This document shows, one piece after another, positions 50,515 to 60,117 of a stretch of 64,000 bases of DNA; positions within the stretch are counted from its first letter, which is position 1, and each line of letters opens with the position of its first letter. Under the pieces are notes generated by a model, which worked only from the letters and a program-made list of their open reading frames with translations, was not told the DNA's origin and ran no database searches. The translations under genes and the position numbers were made by a program. The stretch spans positions 682,001 through 746,000 of the forward strand of contig CAWBGE010000017.1 of assembly GCA_963788185.1 (NCBI GenBank). The letters run 5' to 3'. The stretch comes from CAIWHR01 sp963788185. Its GTDB lineage: Bacteria > Pseudomonadota > Gammaproteobacteria > Burkholderiales > Casimicrobiaceae.

Positions 50515-52580
50515 AATACCTATTGGCCCGCCTGCGCGCCGCAAGGAATTCGCTTCTGCTCCTGGTCGTCCCGTTGACGCTGGCTGCCTGCGGCGGTGGA
50601 GGCGGGACGCAGTGGGTGAGCGGAGGGATCGTCGGCACCGGAGACTCCGCACTCGTGTCTTCGGGCGCTATCACGGGACTGGGGGCGGCAAGCATCACGG
50701 TCAACGCGGTTCAGTTCGGGACCGCCAACGCAGTCGTGACGCTCAACGGGCACACCGCCGCCGCCGGCGCGCTCAGGCTCGGCATGGTGGTGACGGTGCA
50801 GGGCCTCGCCAACGCCGACGGAACGGCAACGGCGGCGCGAATCGGCTACCAGGCCGATGTGCAGGGCGTGGTCAGTGGCGTCGACAACGCCGCGCGCAGT
50901 TTTGTGGTCCTCGGGCAGAATGTGCAGACCAACTCCGTCACGGTATTCGATGGCGGCAGTTTCGCGACGCTCGTCAATCAATACGTCGAAGTCAGCGGGT
51001 TCCGCTCGACGCCCGGGGAACTTCTGGCGACGCGCGTCGAGGTGCGTCCGCAGGCGGTGAGCGGCGCCTCCCTGGAAGTAACCGGCGTCATTGCCGGGCT
51101 CGATCGCGCGACACAGACCTTCGCCATCGGGACGCAGATCGTCGATTACTCGCAGATCGCACCCGCGTTCCTGCCTTCCGGACTCGCCAACGGCGTCACA
51201 GTGCGCGCGCGCGGTGATGCCACAAGCCCCGATGGGCGATTGGTGGCCACCGACGTGGCCATGGTCGCCGTTGCGCTGCCCGGCGCCGACTCGACCAAGG
51301 TCGAACTGGAAGGGATTGTCGCCAATCGCACGGGGCTCGCGAGTTTCACCGTCAATGGCCAGTCGGTCGACGCGCGAAACGCGGTGTTCTCCGGAGGAAC
51401 AGCAGTGGATCTCGTCGACGGCGCCCGGGTCGAAGTAGAGGGGCGCATCGTCGGGGGAGTGGTCGTCGCGACCGCGGTCGAGTTCGAGTCCGGCGTTACC
51501 GCGACCTTCGATGGCGCGGTGCAGATGATCGATGCCGGCGCCGGGGCCTTCGCTGTCGCGGGGCAGACGATCATCGTGAACGCGACGACGCAGTTCGAGG
51601 ACAGGAGTGCTGCGGCGCTGACCCCGTTCGCGCTGGCGTCGCTGCACGTCGGCGATCGCGTCGTCGTAAAGGCGGCCAGGACCGCGACGTCGTACCGGGC
51701 CGTGCGCATCGAGCGCGTGGACCTTGCCGCGCCGCCCGAAGCCGCGCCCACTGCGAAGACCGAGGGAACGATCGCGAACTTCGTTTCGGTTGCCCGCTTC
51801 GACGTCGGCGCGCGAGGCGTGAATGCCAGTTCGGCCCGCATCGTAAACGGCACTTTGGCGGATCTTGCCAATGGCCGTCGCGTGGAGGTGGAAGGCGTGC
51901 TTTCCGGCGCCACGCTGCTCGCGAGTCGCGTTACGTTCGTGATCGAAGCGACGGTGCCGCCGGCCGCGGTCTCCATCGAGGGCACGATCGCCAACTTCGT
52001 GTCGCGGGCGAGTTTCAGCGTCGCGGGACAAACAGTCGATGCGTCCGGGGCGACTTTCGAAAATGGCGGCCCGGCCGACCTCGCCAACGGTCGGGTGGTC
52101 GAGGTCAAGGGCCTCGCCGGCGGTGCGACGGTCATCGCGAGCAAGGTGAGTTTCAAGTCTGCGCCCGCCGAGGCGACGCTGGAACTCGAGGGCAGGATCA
52201 CCGACTTCGTGAGCGGGGCCAATTTCAAGGTGAGCGGTCAGTCCATCGACGCGTCGGGCGCGCAGTTCAAGAACGGCAGCATCTCCGACCTTGCCAACGG
52301 CCGCAAGGTTCACGTCAGGGGCACGCTGGCTCGCGCGGTGCTGAAGGCGACGACGATCGAGTTCGACGACTCGACCACGTCGGAAGATGCGAGCGCCAAG
52401 GGCCAGGTCACCGATTTCGTTTCGGTGGCGAACTTCAAGGTCGCCGGCCGAAGCGTCGATGCGTCCGCCGCCAGGTTCGAAGGCGGGTCCGCGGCCGACT
52501 TGCGCAACGGCAAGGAAGTGGAAGTCGAAGGGACCCTTGTCGCTGCGGTCCTGAAGGCCGCCAAAGTGGAGTTCGATTAG
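50511..52580 (+). CDS. Lipoprotein with repeated DUF5666-like units
   Basis: A 689-residue secreted lipoprotein. A signal peptide ends in the lipobox LAAC at about residue 27. The mature part is made of nine or so beta-rich units of about 60-72 residues. The last four are clear: residues 418, 490, 560 and 630 begin EGTIANF, EGTIANF, EGRITDF and KGQVTDF. Each unit has a V-G/A-DASG core and ends in DLANGR-x-VEV. The DUF5666 call comes from this shape. It overlaps the DUF6502 gene by four bases. No enzyme motif is seen, so a surface or binding role is possible. Confidence 0.8.
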   Translation: MKYLLARLRAARNSLLLLVVPLTLAACGGGGGTQWVSGGIVGTGDSALVSSGAITGLGAASITVNAVQFGTANAVVTLNGHTAAAGALRLGMVVTVQGLANADGTATAARIGYQADVQGVVSGVDNAARSFVVLGQNVQTNSVTVFDGGSFATLVNQYVEVSGFRSTPGELLATRVEVRPQAVSGASLEVTGVIAGLDRATQTFAIGTQIVDYSQIAPAFLPSGLANGVTVRARGDATSPDGRLVATDVAMVAVALPGADSTKVELEGIVANRTGLASFTVNGQSVDARNAVFSGGTAVDLVDGARVEVEGRIVGGVVVATAVEFESGVTATFDGAVQMIDAGAGAFAVAGQTIIVNATTQFEDRSAAALTPFALASLHVGDRVVVKAARTATSYRAVRIERVDLAAPPEAAPTAKTEGTIANFVSVARFDVGARGVNASSARIVNGTLADLANGRRVEVEGVLSGATLLASRVTFVIEATVPPAAVSIEGTIANFVSRASFSVAGQTVDASGATFENGGPADLANGRVVEVKGLAGGATVIASKVSFKSAPAEATLELEGRITDFVSGANFKVSGQSIDASGAQFKNGSISDLANGRKVHVRGTLARAVLKATTIEFDDSTTSEDASAKGQVTDFVSVANFKVAGRSVDASAARFEGGSAADLRNGKEVEVEGTLVAAVLKAAKVEFD

Positions 52581-52699
52581 AGAACCCGTTGACGCTACGG
52601 GAGGATTCGCGCTGCGCGCCCCGCTGACAGCCGCTCGGCGCCGGTGAGTTAAACTGCGGGGCCTCATCCCGGGTTTGGTATCCACGAGTCCTGCCAGCC

Positions 52700-53440
52700 T
52701 TGTCTTCGACCCGCTCCCTGCACGGCTTTCACGCGGTCACCGCGCGACTGCGTCACCATCCCGAGTCCGTCCGGGCCGTGTACTTTGCCGCCTCGCGCGA
52801 CGACGGGCGTGCGCGCGATCTCCTGGCGCGCGCCGAGGCGGCGCGGGTGACGCTCCATGCTGCCAATGACGCACGGTTGACACAGCTCGCCGGAACGCCG
52901 CTCCATCAGGGCGTGGTCGCGATTGTCGACACCGCGCTGCCGCACGTAACACTCGATGACGTGCTCGACGGCCTGACCGAGCCCGCGCTGTTGCTGGTCC
53001 TCGACGGTGTGACGGACCCGCACAATCTGGGCGCCTGCCTGCGCAATGCCGATGCCTTCGGCGCCGGGGCCGTGATCGTGCCCAAGGATCGCGCTGTCGG
53101 AGTCAACGCGACCGTGGCCAAGGCGGCGAGCGGCGCCGCCGACACGGTGCCGGTGGTCACGGTGACCAACCTTGCCCGTGCGCTGGGCGAAATCAAGGAA
53201 CACGGAATCTGGGTGTTGGGCGCCGACGCGGGAGGCGAGAGCCTGTACGAGGCCGACGTGACCGGGCCGATAGCCTGGGTGCTGGGCGCCGAAGGGTCCG
53301 GGTTGCGGCGCCTGACGCGCGAGCGCTGCGACCGCATCGTGGGCATTCCGCTCTCCGGCAGCGTCGAGAGTCTCAACGTGGCTGTCGCCAGCGGCATTTG
53401 CCTGTTTGCGACGCGCGCTGTCCGCCAACCGCGATCCTAG
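52700..53440 (+). CDS. rlmB: 23S rRNA 2'-O-methyltransferase RlmB (SpoU family)
   Basis: A 246-residue SpoU-type enzyme that methylates G2251 of 23S rRNA. Motif 1 is LVLDGVTDPHNLGACLRNADAFGA, motif 2 is VLGAEGSGLRRL, and motif 3 is IPLSGSVESLNVAVASGICLF. The N-terminal substrate-binding part (SLHGFHAVTARL) is short, as in RlmB. Translation starts with a TTG, with no strong Shine-Dalgarno. An M20 amidohydrolase gene follows after 25 bases. Confidence 0.93.
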   Translation: MSSTRSLHGFHAVTARLRHHPESVRAVYFAASRDDGRARDLLARAEAARVTLHAANDARLTQLAGTPLHQGVVAIVDTALPHVTLDDVLDGLTEPALLLVLDGVTDPHNLGACLRNADAFGAGAVIVPKDRAVGVNATVAKAASGAADTVPVVTVTNLARALGEIKEHGIWVLGADAGGESLYEADVTGPIAWVLGAEGSGLRRLTRERCDRIVGIPLSGSVESLNVAVASGICLFATRAVRQPRS

Positions 53441-53465
53441 TACCACCGACACGCTTTTCCTTCCC

Positions 53466-54689
53466 ATGCCAGCTTTCCCCACTCCCGTTGACCACATCAG
53501 CCGCTGGCTGGACGAATACACGGCGCTGCGCCGCGATCTGCATCGCCACCCGGAACTCGGCTTCGAGGAGCACCGTACGGCAAAGGTCGTCTGCGAGCGT
53601 CTCGCTGCGCTTGGCATCGAGCACCACCCCGGGATAGGCCGCACCGGGGTTGTCGCGATCGTGCATGGCCGCGAAACCGGAAGCGGCCGCACGGTCGGGC
53701 TGCGGGCCGACATGGACGCGCTTCCGATGCAGGAAGAAAACGAGGTCGCGCATCGGTCCCGCTACGACGGTCGCATGCACGGCTGCGGGCACGATGGACA
53801 TACGACGATGCTGCTCGCCGCCGCCCGGTACCTGCACGAGACCCGTCGATTCGACGGCACCGTGTACCTCATCTTCCAGCCTGGCGAGGAAGGCCACGCC
53901 GGCGCCAAGGCGATGATCGACGACGGACTGTTCGAGCGTTTTCCGGCCGACGCGGTCTATGCGCTGCACAACTGGCCGGCATTGGCGCCGGGGCGGATCG
54001 GGATCACGCCCGGACCCGCGATGGCCGCTGCCGACCGGATCGAGATCACGATCGACGGCCGGGGCGGACACGGAGCGCATCCGCATGTGGCAATCGATCC
54101 GGTGCTGGTCGCAGGACACATGATCACCGCCGCCCAGTCGATCGTGAGCCGCAACGTGAGTCCGATCGACACCGCGGTCATCAGCATCTGCGCCATGCAG
54201 GCCGGCAATCCCGGTGCGATGAGCGTGATACCGTCGCACGCTGTGCTCGTAGGCACCGTCCGTACGTTTCGTGCGTCCACGCAGGACTTGATCGAGCGAC
54301 GGCTGAACGATCTGGTGACGTCGATCGCGGCCGCATTCGGCGCGAAGGCGACGCTCAAGTACGAGCGCGTCTATCCGGCGACGGTCAATCATGATGTGCA
54401 GACGCGTTTCGCCGCCGCCGTTGCCGAGGATCTGGTTGGTGCGGACAATGTTGTTCGTAATCTCGAGCCTTCGATGGGGTCCGAGGACTTCTCGTTCATG
54501 CTGCAAGCGAAGCCGGGCGCCTTCGCACGCCTGGGGCAGGGTGGGTCTGATACCGGGTGCTTCCTGCACAACAGCCGCTACGATTTCAACGATGCCGTGA
54601 TTCCCCTCGGCGCGGGTTATCTCGCCGCGCTGGCCGAACGCGCGATGCCGTTGGCCCCCGACGAGACAAAGGAGCCGAATCGTGAATGA
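53466..54689 (+). CDS. M20-family amidohydrolase (hippurate hydrolase type)
   Basis: A 407-residue zinc/manganese-dependent amidohydrolase. Metal ligands appear in GLRADMDALPM (Asp), MHGCGHDGHT (Cys, His) and PGEEGHAGAKAM (Glu-Glu), with VRNLEPSMGSEDFSFM near the C-terminus. The subfamily includes hippurate hydrolase and N-acyl-amino-acid amidohydrolases; the substrate here is unknown. The GTG start of the next gene overlaps its stop by eight bases. Confidence 0.92.
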   Translation: MPAFPTPVDHISRWLDEYTALRRDLHRHPELGFEEHRTAKVVCERLAALGIEHHPGIGRTGVVAIVHGRETGSGRTVGLRADMDALPMQEENEVAHRSRYDGRMHGCGHDGHTTMLLAAARYLHETRRFDGTVYLIFQPGEEGHAGAKAMIDDGLFERFPADAVYALHNWPALAPGRIGITPGPAMAAADRIEITIDGRGGHGAHPHVAIDPVLVAGHMITAAQSIVSRNVSPIDTAVISICAMQAGNPGAMSVIPSHAVLVGTVRTFRASTQDLIERRLNDLVTSIAAAFGAKATLKYERVYPATVNHDVQTRFAAAVAEDLVGADNVVRNLEPSMGSEDFSFMLQAKPGAFARLGQGGSDTGCFLHNSRYDFNDAVIPLGAGYLAALAERAMPLAPDETKEPNRE

Positions 54690-55092
54690 GCGCCACAACA
54701 TGCACAGTCGACTCGCGCTCGCGCTTGCCGCTTCTCTCCTCGTTTCCGCCTGCCAGACCTGGGGGCCGACGTGGAGCGAGATTTCCGGCGAGCGCGTTTC
54801 CCGCGCTGTTGCCAATCGTCGCCCGGCCATCATCGAGCGCATCGACGATCAGGGCGCTTTTGCGGGGTATCCGATCCGCGTCGAGCCCGGCATGCGGCGC
54901 GTCCGCGTGCAGGGTCCCGACTTCAGGCGGCCCGGCGGCGGCACATTGCTGGAGTTCGATCTCGCGGTAGAGCCGTGCAAGCGCTACTTCATCAACGCCC
55001 AGTTCGACAATCCGATCGAACCGTCGTGGAAGCCGGTCGTCGATCATGTCGAGCCCATCGCGGGGTGTCTGGTGCCGGCTCCGGCCAAGTGA
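54682..55092 (+). CDS. Small lipoprotein of unknown function
   Basis: A 136-residue lipoprotein with a signal peptide (residues 7-23) and lipobox LLVSAC. AAAGGAG lies seven bases before a GTG start inside the end of the amidohydrolase gene. An alternative ATG six codons later would give a shorter signal. The mature part (IEPSWKPVVDHVEPIAGCLVPA) has two cysteines that may pair. No family recognised. Confidence 0.7.
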   Translation: MNERHNMHSRLALALAASLLVSACQTWGPTWSEISGERVSRAVANRRPAIIERIDDQGAFAGYPIRVEPGMRRVRVQGPDFRRPGGGTLLEFDLAVEPCKRYFINAQFDNPIEPSWKPVVDHVEPIAGCLVPAPAK

Positions 55093-55108
55093 TCGATTGA
55101 AGAACGGC

Positions 55109-55114
55109 TATAAT
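55109..55114 (+). promoter_or_regulatory. -10 element for smc
   Basis: A perfect TATAAT, about 87 bases before the smc GTG start. No good -35 is seen at the usual spacing (TTGAAG lies too close). The leader between is GC-rich and gene-free. Confidence 0.55.
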
Positions 55115-55200
55115 CGCGCGTTCATCGCAGGCGCCTGCCGCCGGGCAGAACCCGGCCCCCCGGCCGCCGCGCTTCCTGCAACCCACCGTCCCGAATACCT

Positions 55201-58200
55201 GTGCGCCTTACCCAGATCAAACTTGCGGGGTTCAAGTCGTTTGTCGACCCCACCACGATCGCCACTCCCGGCCAATTGGTCGGGATCGTCGGTCCGAACG
55301 GCTGCGGCAAGTCCAATGTCATCGACGCCGTGCGCTGGGTTCTTGGCGAGTCGAAAGCCTCGGCACTGCGCGGCGAGTCGATGCAGGACGTCATCTTCAA
55401 CGGCGCGGGCGAGCGCAAGCCCGTGGGCCGCGCATCGGTCGAGCTGAACTTCGACAACAGCGCCGGCCGCATCGGCGGCCAGTGGGGCAAGTACGTCGAG
55501 ATCTCGATCAAGCGCGTCCTCACGCGCGACGGCGACTCGTCCTACTACATCAACAACATCGCGGTGCGCCGGCGCGACATTCACGATCTGTTCCTGGGCA
55601 CGGGCCTCGGTCCCCGCGCGTACGCGATCATCGAGCAGGGGATGATCTCCCGCGTCATCGAGGCCAAGCCCGAGGAGTTGCGCGTCTTCCTCGAGGAGGC
55701 TGCGGGGGTCTCCAAGTACAAGGAGCGACGCAAGGAAACCGAGGGGCGCATCGGCGATACGCGGGAGAACCTCTCGCGGGTCGAGGACATCAGGATCGAA
55801 CTCGCCGGCCAGCTGGAAAGGCTCGACGCGCAGGCCAAGGTCGCCACCGAGTACCGTGAACTCGAGGAGCGCTTGAAGCAGGCGCAGCAAATGCTCTGGT
55901 TTTCGCGCCAGCAGGACGCGTCCAGCGCACGCGAGCGCCATGCAACGTCGGTGGCCACGCTCACCGTCGCGCTGGAGGCGGTGCAGGCGGAGGTGCGTGC
56001 CGTCGAGGCCAAGCTCGAGGCGTTGCGTGCCGATCATTACGCCGCCGGCGACGCGTTGCACGAGAAGCAGGGCCGCTTCTACGAGACCAATTCCGAAGTG
56101 ACACGGCTCGAGCAACAGCTCGCGTTCGCGCGCGAGAACCAGAGCCGGATGTCGGCGCAGGTTGCGCAGCTGACTGCCCAGCTCGGGGCCATTGCGGGGC
56201 AGGTCACCGCGCTTGCCGGCGAGCAAGCGGAGGTGGACGCCTCGATCGAGACGGCGGTGACGGCCAAGGAGGCGGCACAAGCCGAAGAGCGCGCCGCCGC
56301 CGAAGCGTTGCCGGCGTACGAGGAAGCGGTGCGCGAGTCCGCCGCCGCCGGGGCGGCGCTGCAACGGGAGATCGCGCTCGCCGAGCAGGCCATCCGCGTC
56401 ATCGAGACCAAGCGCGAGAACGCAAGTCGCCTGCTCCGGCAGTTGGCGCAGCGCCGCGAGCGACTCGACGCGGAGCTGGCCGGCATTGCCGTTCCGGTCA
56501 CCGATCCGGTGCAGGAAGTCGAGGAGCAGCTCGCGCAGGAGACCGCGGACCTCGAATCCCGGCAACAGGCGCAGGACGAGCTGCGAGCGACCGTCCAGCA
56601 GCTGCAGGAGCGGCAGCGCGAGGCCAGCGACGCGGCGCAGATGGCGGGGCGCCGCCTTGCCGATCTCGAGGCGCGCAGCGCGGCGTTGGCGGCCTTGCAG
56701 GCGAAGATCGGCCAGAGCAAGGATACGGGCGCCTGGCTGCAGCAGAAAGGCCTCGCCAACGCGCACCGGTTGTGGCAGTCGCTCGACATCGAGCCCGGCT
56801 GGGACGACGCGCTCGAGGCGGTGATGCGCGAGCGGCTCAACGCCATCGAACTCGCCCAGCTCGATTCGGTCCTCGATTGGGCCGCCGAGCGTCACGGCGA
56901 GCGCAGCGGCCCGCCCGGTCGGATTGCCGCCTTCGTCGGCGCGGCGGCGCGCCACGCGCCGGATGCGACATCCGACGCGCTGTTGGCCAAGGTGCGGTTG
57001 AAGCGGCCGGAAGTGGGCCGCCTGCTTGCCGACCACCTGCACGGGATTCGCTGCCGGGCCGATCTCGCGGCCGCGCTGGCGGAGCGGCATGCACTGGGCC
57101 TCGGCGAAATGTTCGTCACGCCCGCCGGGCACCTGGTCTCCGCCCAGGGGATTGCTTTTTTCGCCCCCGACAGCGAGCTGCATGGCGTGATCGCGCGCCA
57201 GCGGGAGATCGATGAACTCGCGGCGTTGATCGGCGTCGCGGGCGCAGCCGCGGCGGACGCGCGTTCGGCGCTGGCGACGCTGGAATCCGAGCTAGATGCC
57301 GCACAGAAATCCTGGCACGCCGACAGCCTGGCGTTCGCTTCGCAGCAGCGCCGCTGCCACGATCTCGAGCTCGAACTGCTCCAGTTGCGCCAGGCCGCCG
57401 AAGCAGCGGCGAAGCGGCGCGCGCAGGTCGCGCAGGAAATCGCCGAACTGGCGGCGCTGGAAGCAACCGAGCAGGGTGCGTCGACCGACCTCTCCGCCGA
57501 ACTCGCGGATTCGCAGTCGCGGCTGCACGACCAGTTTTCCCTGCGCGATGCGGCGCGCCACGCGCGCAACGAGGCCGATGTCGCGCTGGCCAGGAGCCGC
57601 GAGCGACTGCGCGCGGCGGAGCGGGGGGCGCAGGAAGCGGCGTACGCCGAACGCAGTTGCCGCGACCGGCGCGCCGAACTCGATCGGCGCCACGAGGGAC
57701 TCACCGCCCAGGCGGCGCAGCAGCAGGGGCTGCTGGCGCAGTTGTCCACCGAACAGGCGTCCATCGACTGGACGCCGGTCGAGGAGGCGCTGCAACGCGA
57801 ACTGGCGGCGCGCGGCGAGGCCGAAGCCGCGCTGGCGGCAGCGCGGGACCGCCTCGAAGCGCTTGGCGCCGAATTGCGGTCCGCCGAAGAGGCGCGCCTG
57901 GAGGCGGAACAGAAGCTCGATCCGGCGCGCGGCAGGATCGAGGACATGCGGCTCAAGGAGCAGGCCGCTGCGCTGCAGGAACAGCAGTTCACCGAACAGC
58001 TCGCCGAAGCGCACGCCGATCTCGTCGGATTGCCGCAGCAGCTGAAGGCGTTCGGCAGCAAGTCGCAGTTGCCGGGCGAGATCGAGCGGCTGCAGGCGGC
58101 GATCGTCGGCCTGGGAGCCGTCAATCTCGCCGCGCTCGACGAGGTCGGCATCGCGCAGGAGCGCAAGGCGTATCTCGATGCGCAGGCCGCGGATCTCAAC

Positions 58201-58728
58201 GAGGCGTTGTCGACGCTGGAGAACGCCATACGACAGATCGACAGGGAATCGCGGCAGCTGCTGCAGCAGACCTTCGATGCGGTCAACGAGAACTTTGCGA
58301 AGCTGTTTCCGGCACTGTTCGGCGGCGGGCAGGCGCGTCTTGTTCTCACCGGCGAAGAGATCCTCGACTCGGGTGTGCAGGTGATCGCGCAGCCGCCGGG
58401 AAAGCGCAACAGCTCGATTCATCTGCTGTCCGGAGGCGAGAAGGCGCTCACCGCGACATCGCTGGTGTTCGCGTTGTTCCAGTTGAACCCTGCGCCCTTC
58501 TGCCTGCTCGACGAGGTCGATGCGCCGCTCGACGATCCGAACACCGATCGCTTCTGCACGCTGGTGCGCGAGATGTCCGCCCAGACGCAGTTCCTGTTCA
58601 TCTCGCACAACAAGATCACGATGGAGATGGCAAGCCAGCTGATCGGCATCACGATGCCGGAAGCCGGAATATCGCGGGTGGTGACCGTCGACATTGCCGA
58701 TGCACTCGAGCTGGCGGCCGCCGGTTGA
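55201..58728 (+). CDS. smc: Chromosome segregation protein SMC
   Basis: A 1175-residue ATPase that holds and condenses chromosomal DNA. Walker A is GPNGCGKS at 31-38. Two long coiled-coil arms (about 170-500 and 670-1010) flank a hinge (about 510-660, with GRIAAFVGAAARHAP). The C-terminal signature LSGGEKALTA begins about residue 1076 and Walker B is LLDEVDAPLD. Length is normal for proteobacterial SMC. Translation starts with GTG. zipA follows 97 bases later behind its own TATAAT. Confidence 0.97.
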   Translation: MRLTQIKLAGFKSFVDPTTIATPGQLVGIVGPNGCGKSNVIDAVRWVLGESKASALRGESMQDVIFNGAGERKPVGRASVELNFDNSAGRIGGQWGKYVEISIKRVLTRDGDSSYYINNIAVRRRDIHDLFLGTGLGPRAYAIIEQGMISRVIEAKPEELRVFLEEAAGVSKYKERRKETEGRIGDTRENLSRVEDIRIELAGQLERLDAQAKVATEYRELEERLKQAQQMLWFSRQQDASSARERHATSVATLTVALEAVQAEVRAVEAKLEALRADHYAAGDALHEKQGRFYETNSEVTRLEQQLAFARENQSRMSAQVAQLTAQLGAIAGQVTALAGEQAEVDASIETAVTAKEAAQAEERAAAEALPAYEEAVRESAAAGAALQREIALAEQAIRVIETKRENASRLLRQLAQRRERLDAELAGIAVPVTDPVQEVEEQLAQETADLESRQQAQDELRATVQQLQERQREASDAAQMAGRRLADLEARSAALAALQAKIGQSKDTGAWLQQKGLANAHRLWQSLDIEPGWDDALEAVMRERLNAIELAQLDSVLDWAAERHGERSGPPGRIAAFVGAAARHAPDATSDALLAKVRLKRPEVGRLLADHLHGIRCRADLAAALAERHALGLGEMFVTPAGHLVSAQGIAFFAPDSELHGVIARQREIDELAALIGVAGAAAADARSALATLESELDAAQKSWHADSLAFASQQRRCHDLELELLQLRQAAEAAAKRRAQVAQEIAELAALEATEQGASTDLSAELADSQSRLHDQFSLRDAARHARNEADVALARSRERLRAAERGAQEAAYAERSCRDRRAELDRRHEGLTAQAAQQQGLLAQLSTEQASIDWTPVEEALQRELAARGEAEAALAAARDRLEALGAELRSAEEARLEAEQKLDPARGRIEDMRLKEQAAALQEQQFTEQLAEAHADLVGLPQQLKAFGSKSQLPGEIERLQAAIVGLGAVNLAALDEVGIAQERKAYLDAQAADLNEALSTLENAIRQIDRESRQLLQQTFDAVNENFAKLFPALFGGGQARLVLTGEEILDSGVQVIAQPPGKRNSSIHLLSGGEKALTATSLVFALFQLNPAPFCLLDEVDAPLDDPNTDRFCTLVREMSAQTQFLFISHNKITMEMASQLIGITMPEAGISRVVTVDIADALELAAAG

Positions 58729-58765
58729 TCGCGCGCATCGCGCCGATCGTTCGGCGTCGCCACGC

Positions 58766-58771
58766 TATAAT
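58766..58771 (+). promoter_or_regulatory. -10 element for zipA
   Basis: A perfect TATAAT preceded by GC (GCTATAAT), about 55 bases before the zipA ATG. The -35 region is poor. Confidence 0.55.
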
Positions 58772-58825
58772 CGTCCGCATCGCGATTCCGGCCGTCGGCT
58801 GATCCTCAATGCGTCCTGCCCATAA

Positions 58826-60079
58826 ATGCGCATGACCTCGCTGCAAATCGTGCTCATCGTCGCCGGCGTCGTCCTCGTCGCCGGTGTCCTGGCCTACAAC
58901 TGGTGGCAGGAGCGGCGCGTTCGCCAGCGCATCGACGCCGCGTTCACGGCGCGATCCCCCGGGGACGACGTGCTGCTCGGCCGGACGCGCGCCACGCCCG
59001 CGCCCGCCGGCGATCGCGTCGAACCGTCGCTGGGTGGCGCCGTCCCGCCATCGCGCGACGATGCGGCGGAACGCGAGCCTGCGCCGCCGTCGCCATCCGG
59101 TGCGGCGCTGATTGCCGAAGCCGACGGATTCGAGCCGCCGGTCGAAGTCATCCGTCGCGGCGTGGTGCCGCCGCTGGCAACGGCAACCGACGAACCATCG
59201 CCGGAAGAGCCACCGCTGCCGATGGCGCGCGCCGAAGTCCTGGCGGCGGCATCCGTCGGCCCGGTTCCCGACCCGGAAGTCGAAAGCATCGTCACGATTC
59301 AACCGGTGCGGCCGATCGGGGCCGGCGTGCTGGCCGCCGGGCTGAATGCGCGTTTGGGCAAGCCGCTGCGCTGGTTCGGGCGCCGCGGCGACGGGCAGCC
59401 CTGGCAGCTGCTCGGCGCCGACACGCGCGGCGAGTTCGCGGAGGTTGCGGCCTGCCTGCTGCTCGCCGATCGGACGGGGGCGGCGAGTGCGCCGCTGCTC
59501 GATGCCTTTGTCCGTCTGGCGGGCGAAGTCGCAGCATCGATACCGGCTGCCTTCATCGCGCCGTCGCCGGCTGCCGAGGCGAGCCGTGCCGAGGCCCTGG
59601 ACCGCATCTGCGCCGATCTCGATGTCCAGATCGGACTCACGCTCATCAAGAACAGCCCGGCGACGATCTCGGGGACGCGCTTGCGGGGTGTTGCAGAGGC
59701 GTCGGGTTTCCGGCTCGCGGCCGGCGGGCGTTTCGAATGGGTGCAGGACGACACCGGGGCCGTCCTGTACGTGCTGCAGAACTACCGGTCCGATCCGTTC
59801 ACTGCCGACACGCTGCGCATGATGTCGACGCCCGGTGCCGTGCTCCTGCTCGACGTCCCGCGCGTCGCGGACCCGGCGCGCGTCTTCGACCAGATGAAGC
59901 TGGCCGCGAAGCGGATGGCCCAGACCCTCGATGCGACGCTCGTCGACGACAACCGACGTCCGCTCGATGACGCCGCGCTCGCCGCGATTCGCCAACAGGT
60001 GCAGGCGACGGCCACCGCGATGCACGAGGTCCGCATCGAGCCGGGCAGCCCGCGTGCGCTGGCGCTGTTCGGCGGCTGA
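58826..60079 (+). CDS. zipA: Cell division protein ZipA
   Basis: A 417-residue bitopic inner-membrane protein that tethers FtsZ to the membrane. It has an N-terminal membrane helix (about 5-25, SLQIVLIVAGVVLVAGVLAYNWW) and a long Pro/Ala-rich linker (about 45-140). The C-terminal FtsZ-binding domain is at about 290-417 (SGFRLAAGGRFEWVQDD, TPGAVLLLDVPRV). Its place between smc and ligA is the normal betaproteobacterial order. A second ATG two codons later is an alternative start. Confidence 0.92.
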   Translation: MRMTSLQIVLIVAGVVLVAGVLAYNWWQERRVRQRIDAAFTARSPGDDVLLGRTRATPAPAGDRVEPSLGGAVPPSRDDAAEREPAPPSPSGAALIAEADGFEPPVEVIRRGVVPPLATATDEPSPEEPPLPMARAEVLAAASVGPVPDPEVESIVTIQPVRPIGAGVLAAGLNARLGKPLRWFGRRGDGQPWQLLGADTRGEFAEVAACLLLADRTGAASAPLLDAFVRLAGEVAASIPAAFIAPSPAAEASRAEALDRICADLDVQIGLTLIKNSPATISGTRLRGVAEASGFRLAAGGRFEWVQDDTGAVLYVLQNYRSDPFTADTLRMMSTPGAVLLLDVPRVADPARVFDQMKLAAKRMAQTLDATLVDDNRRPLDDAALAAIRQQVQATATAMHEVRIEPGSPRALALFGG

Positions 60080-60117
60080 TCGTTGGGCGCCTGTCGCTGC
60101 CACGGCCTGCTCTCACG

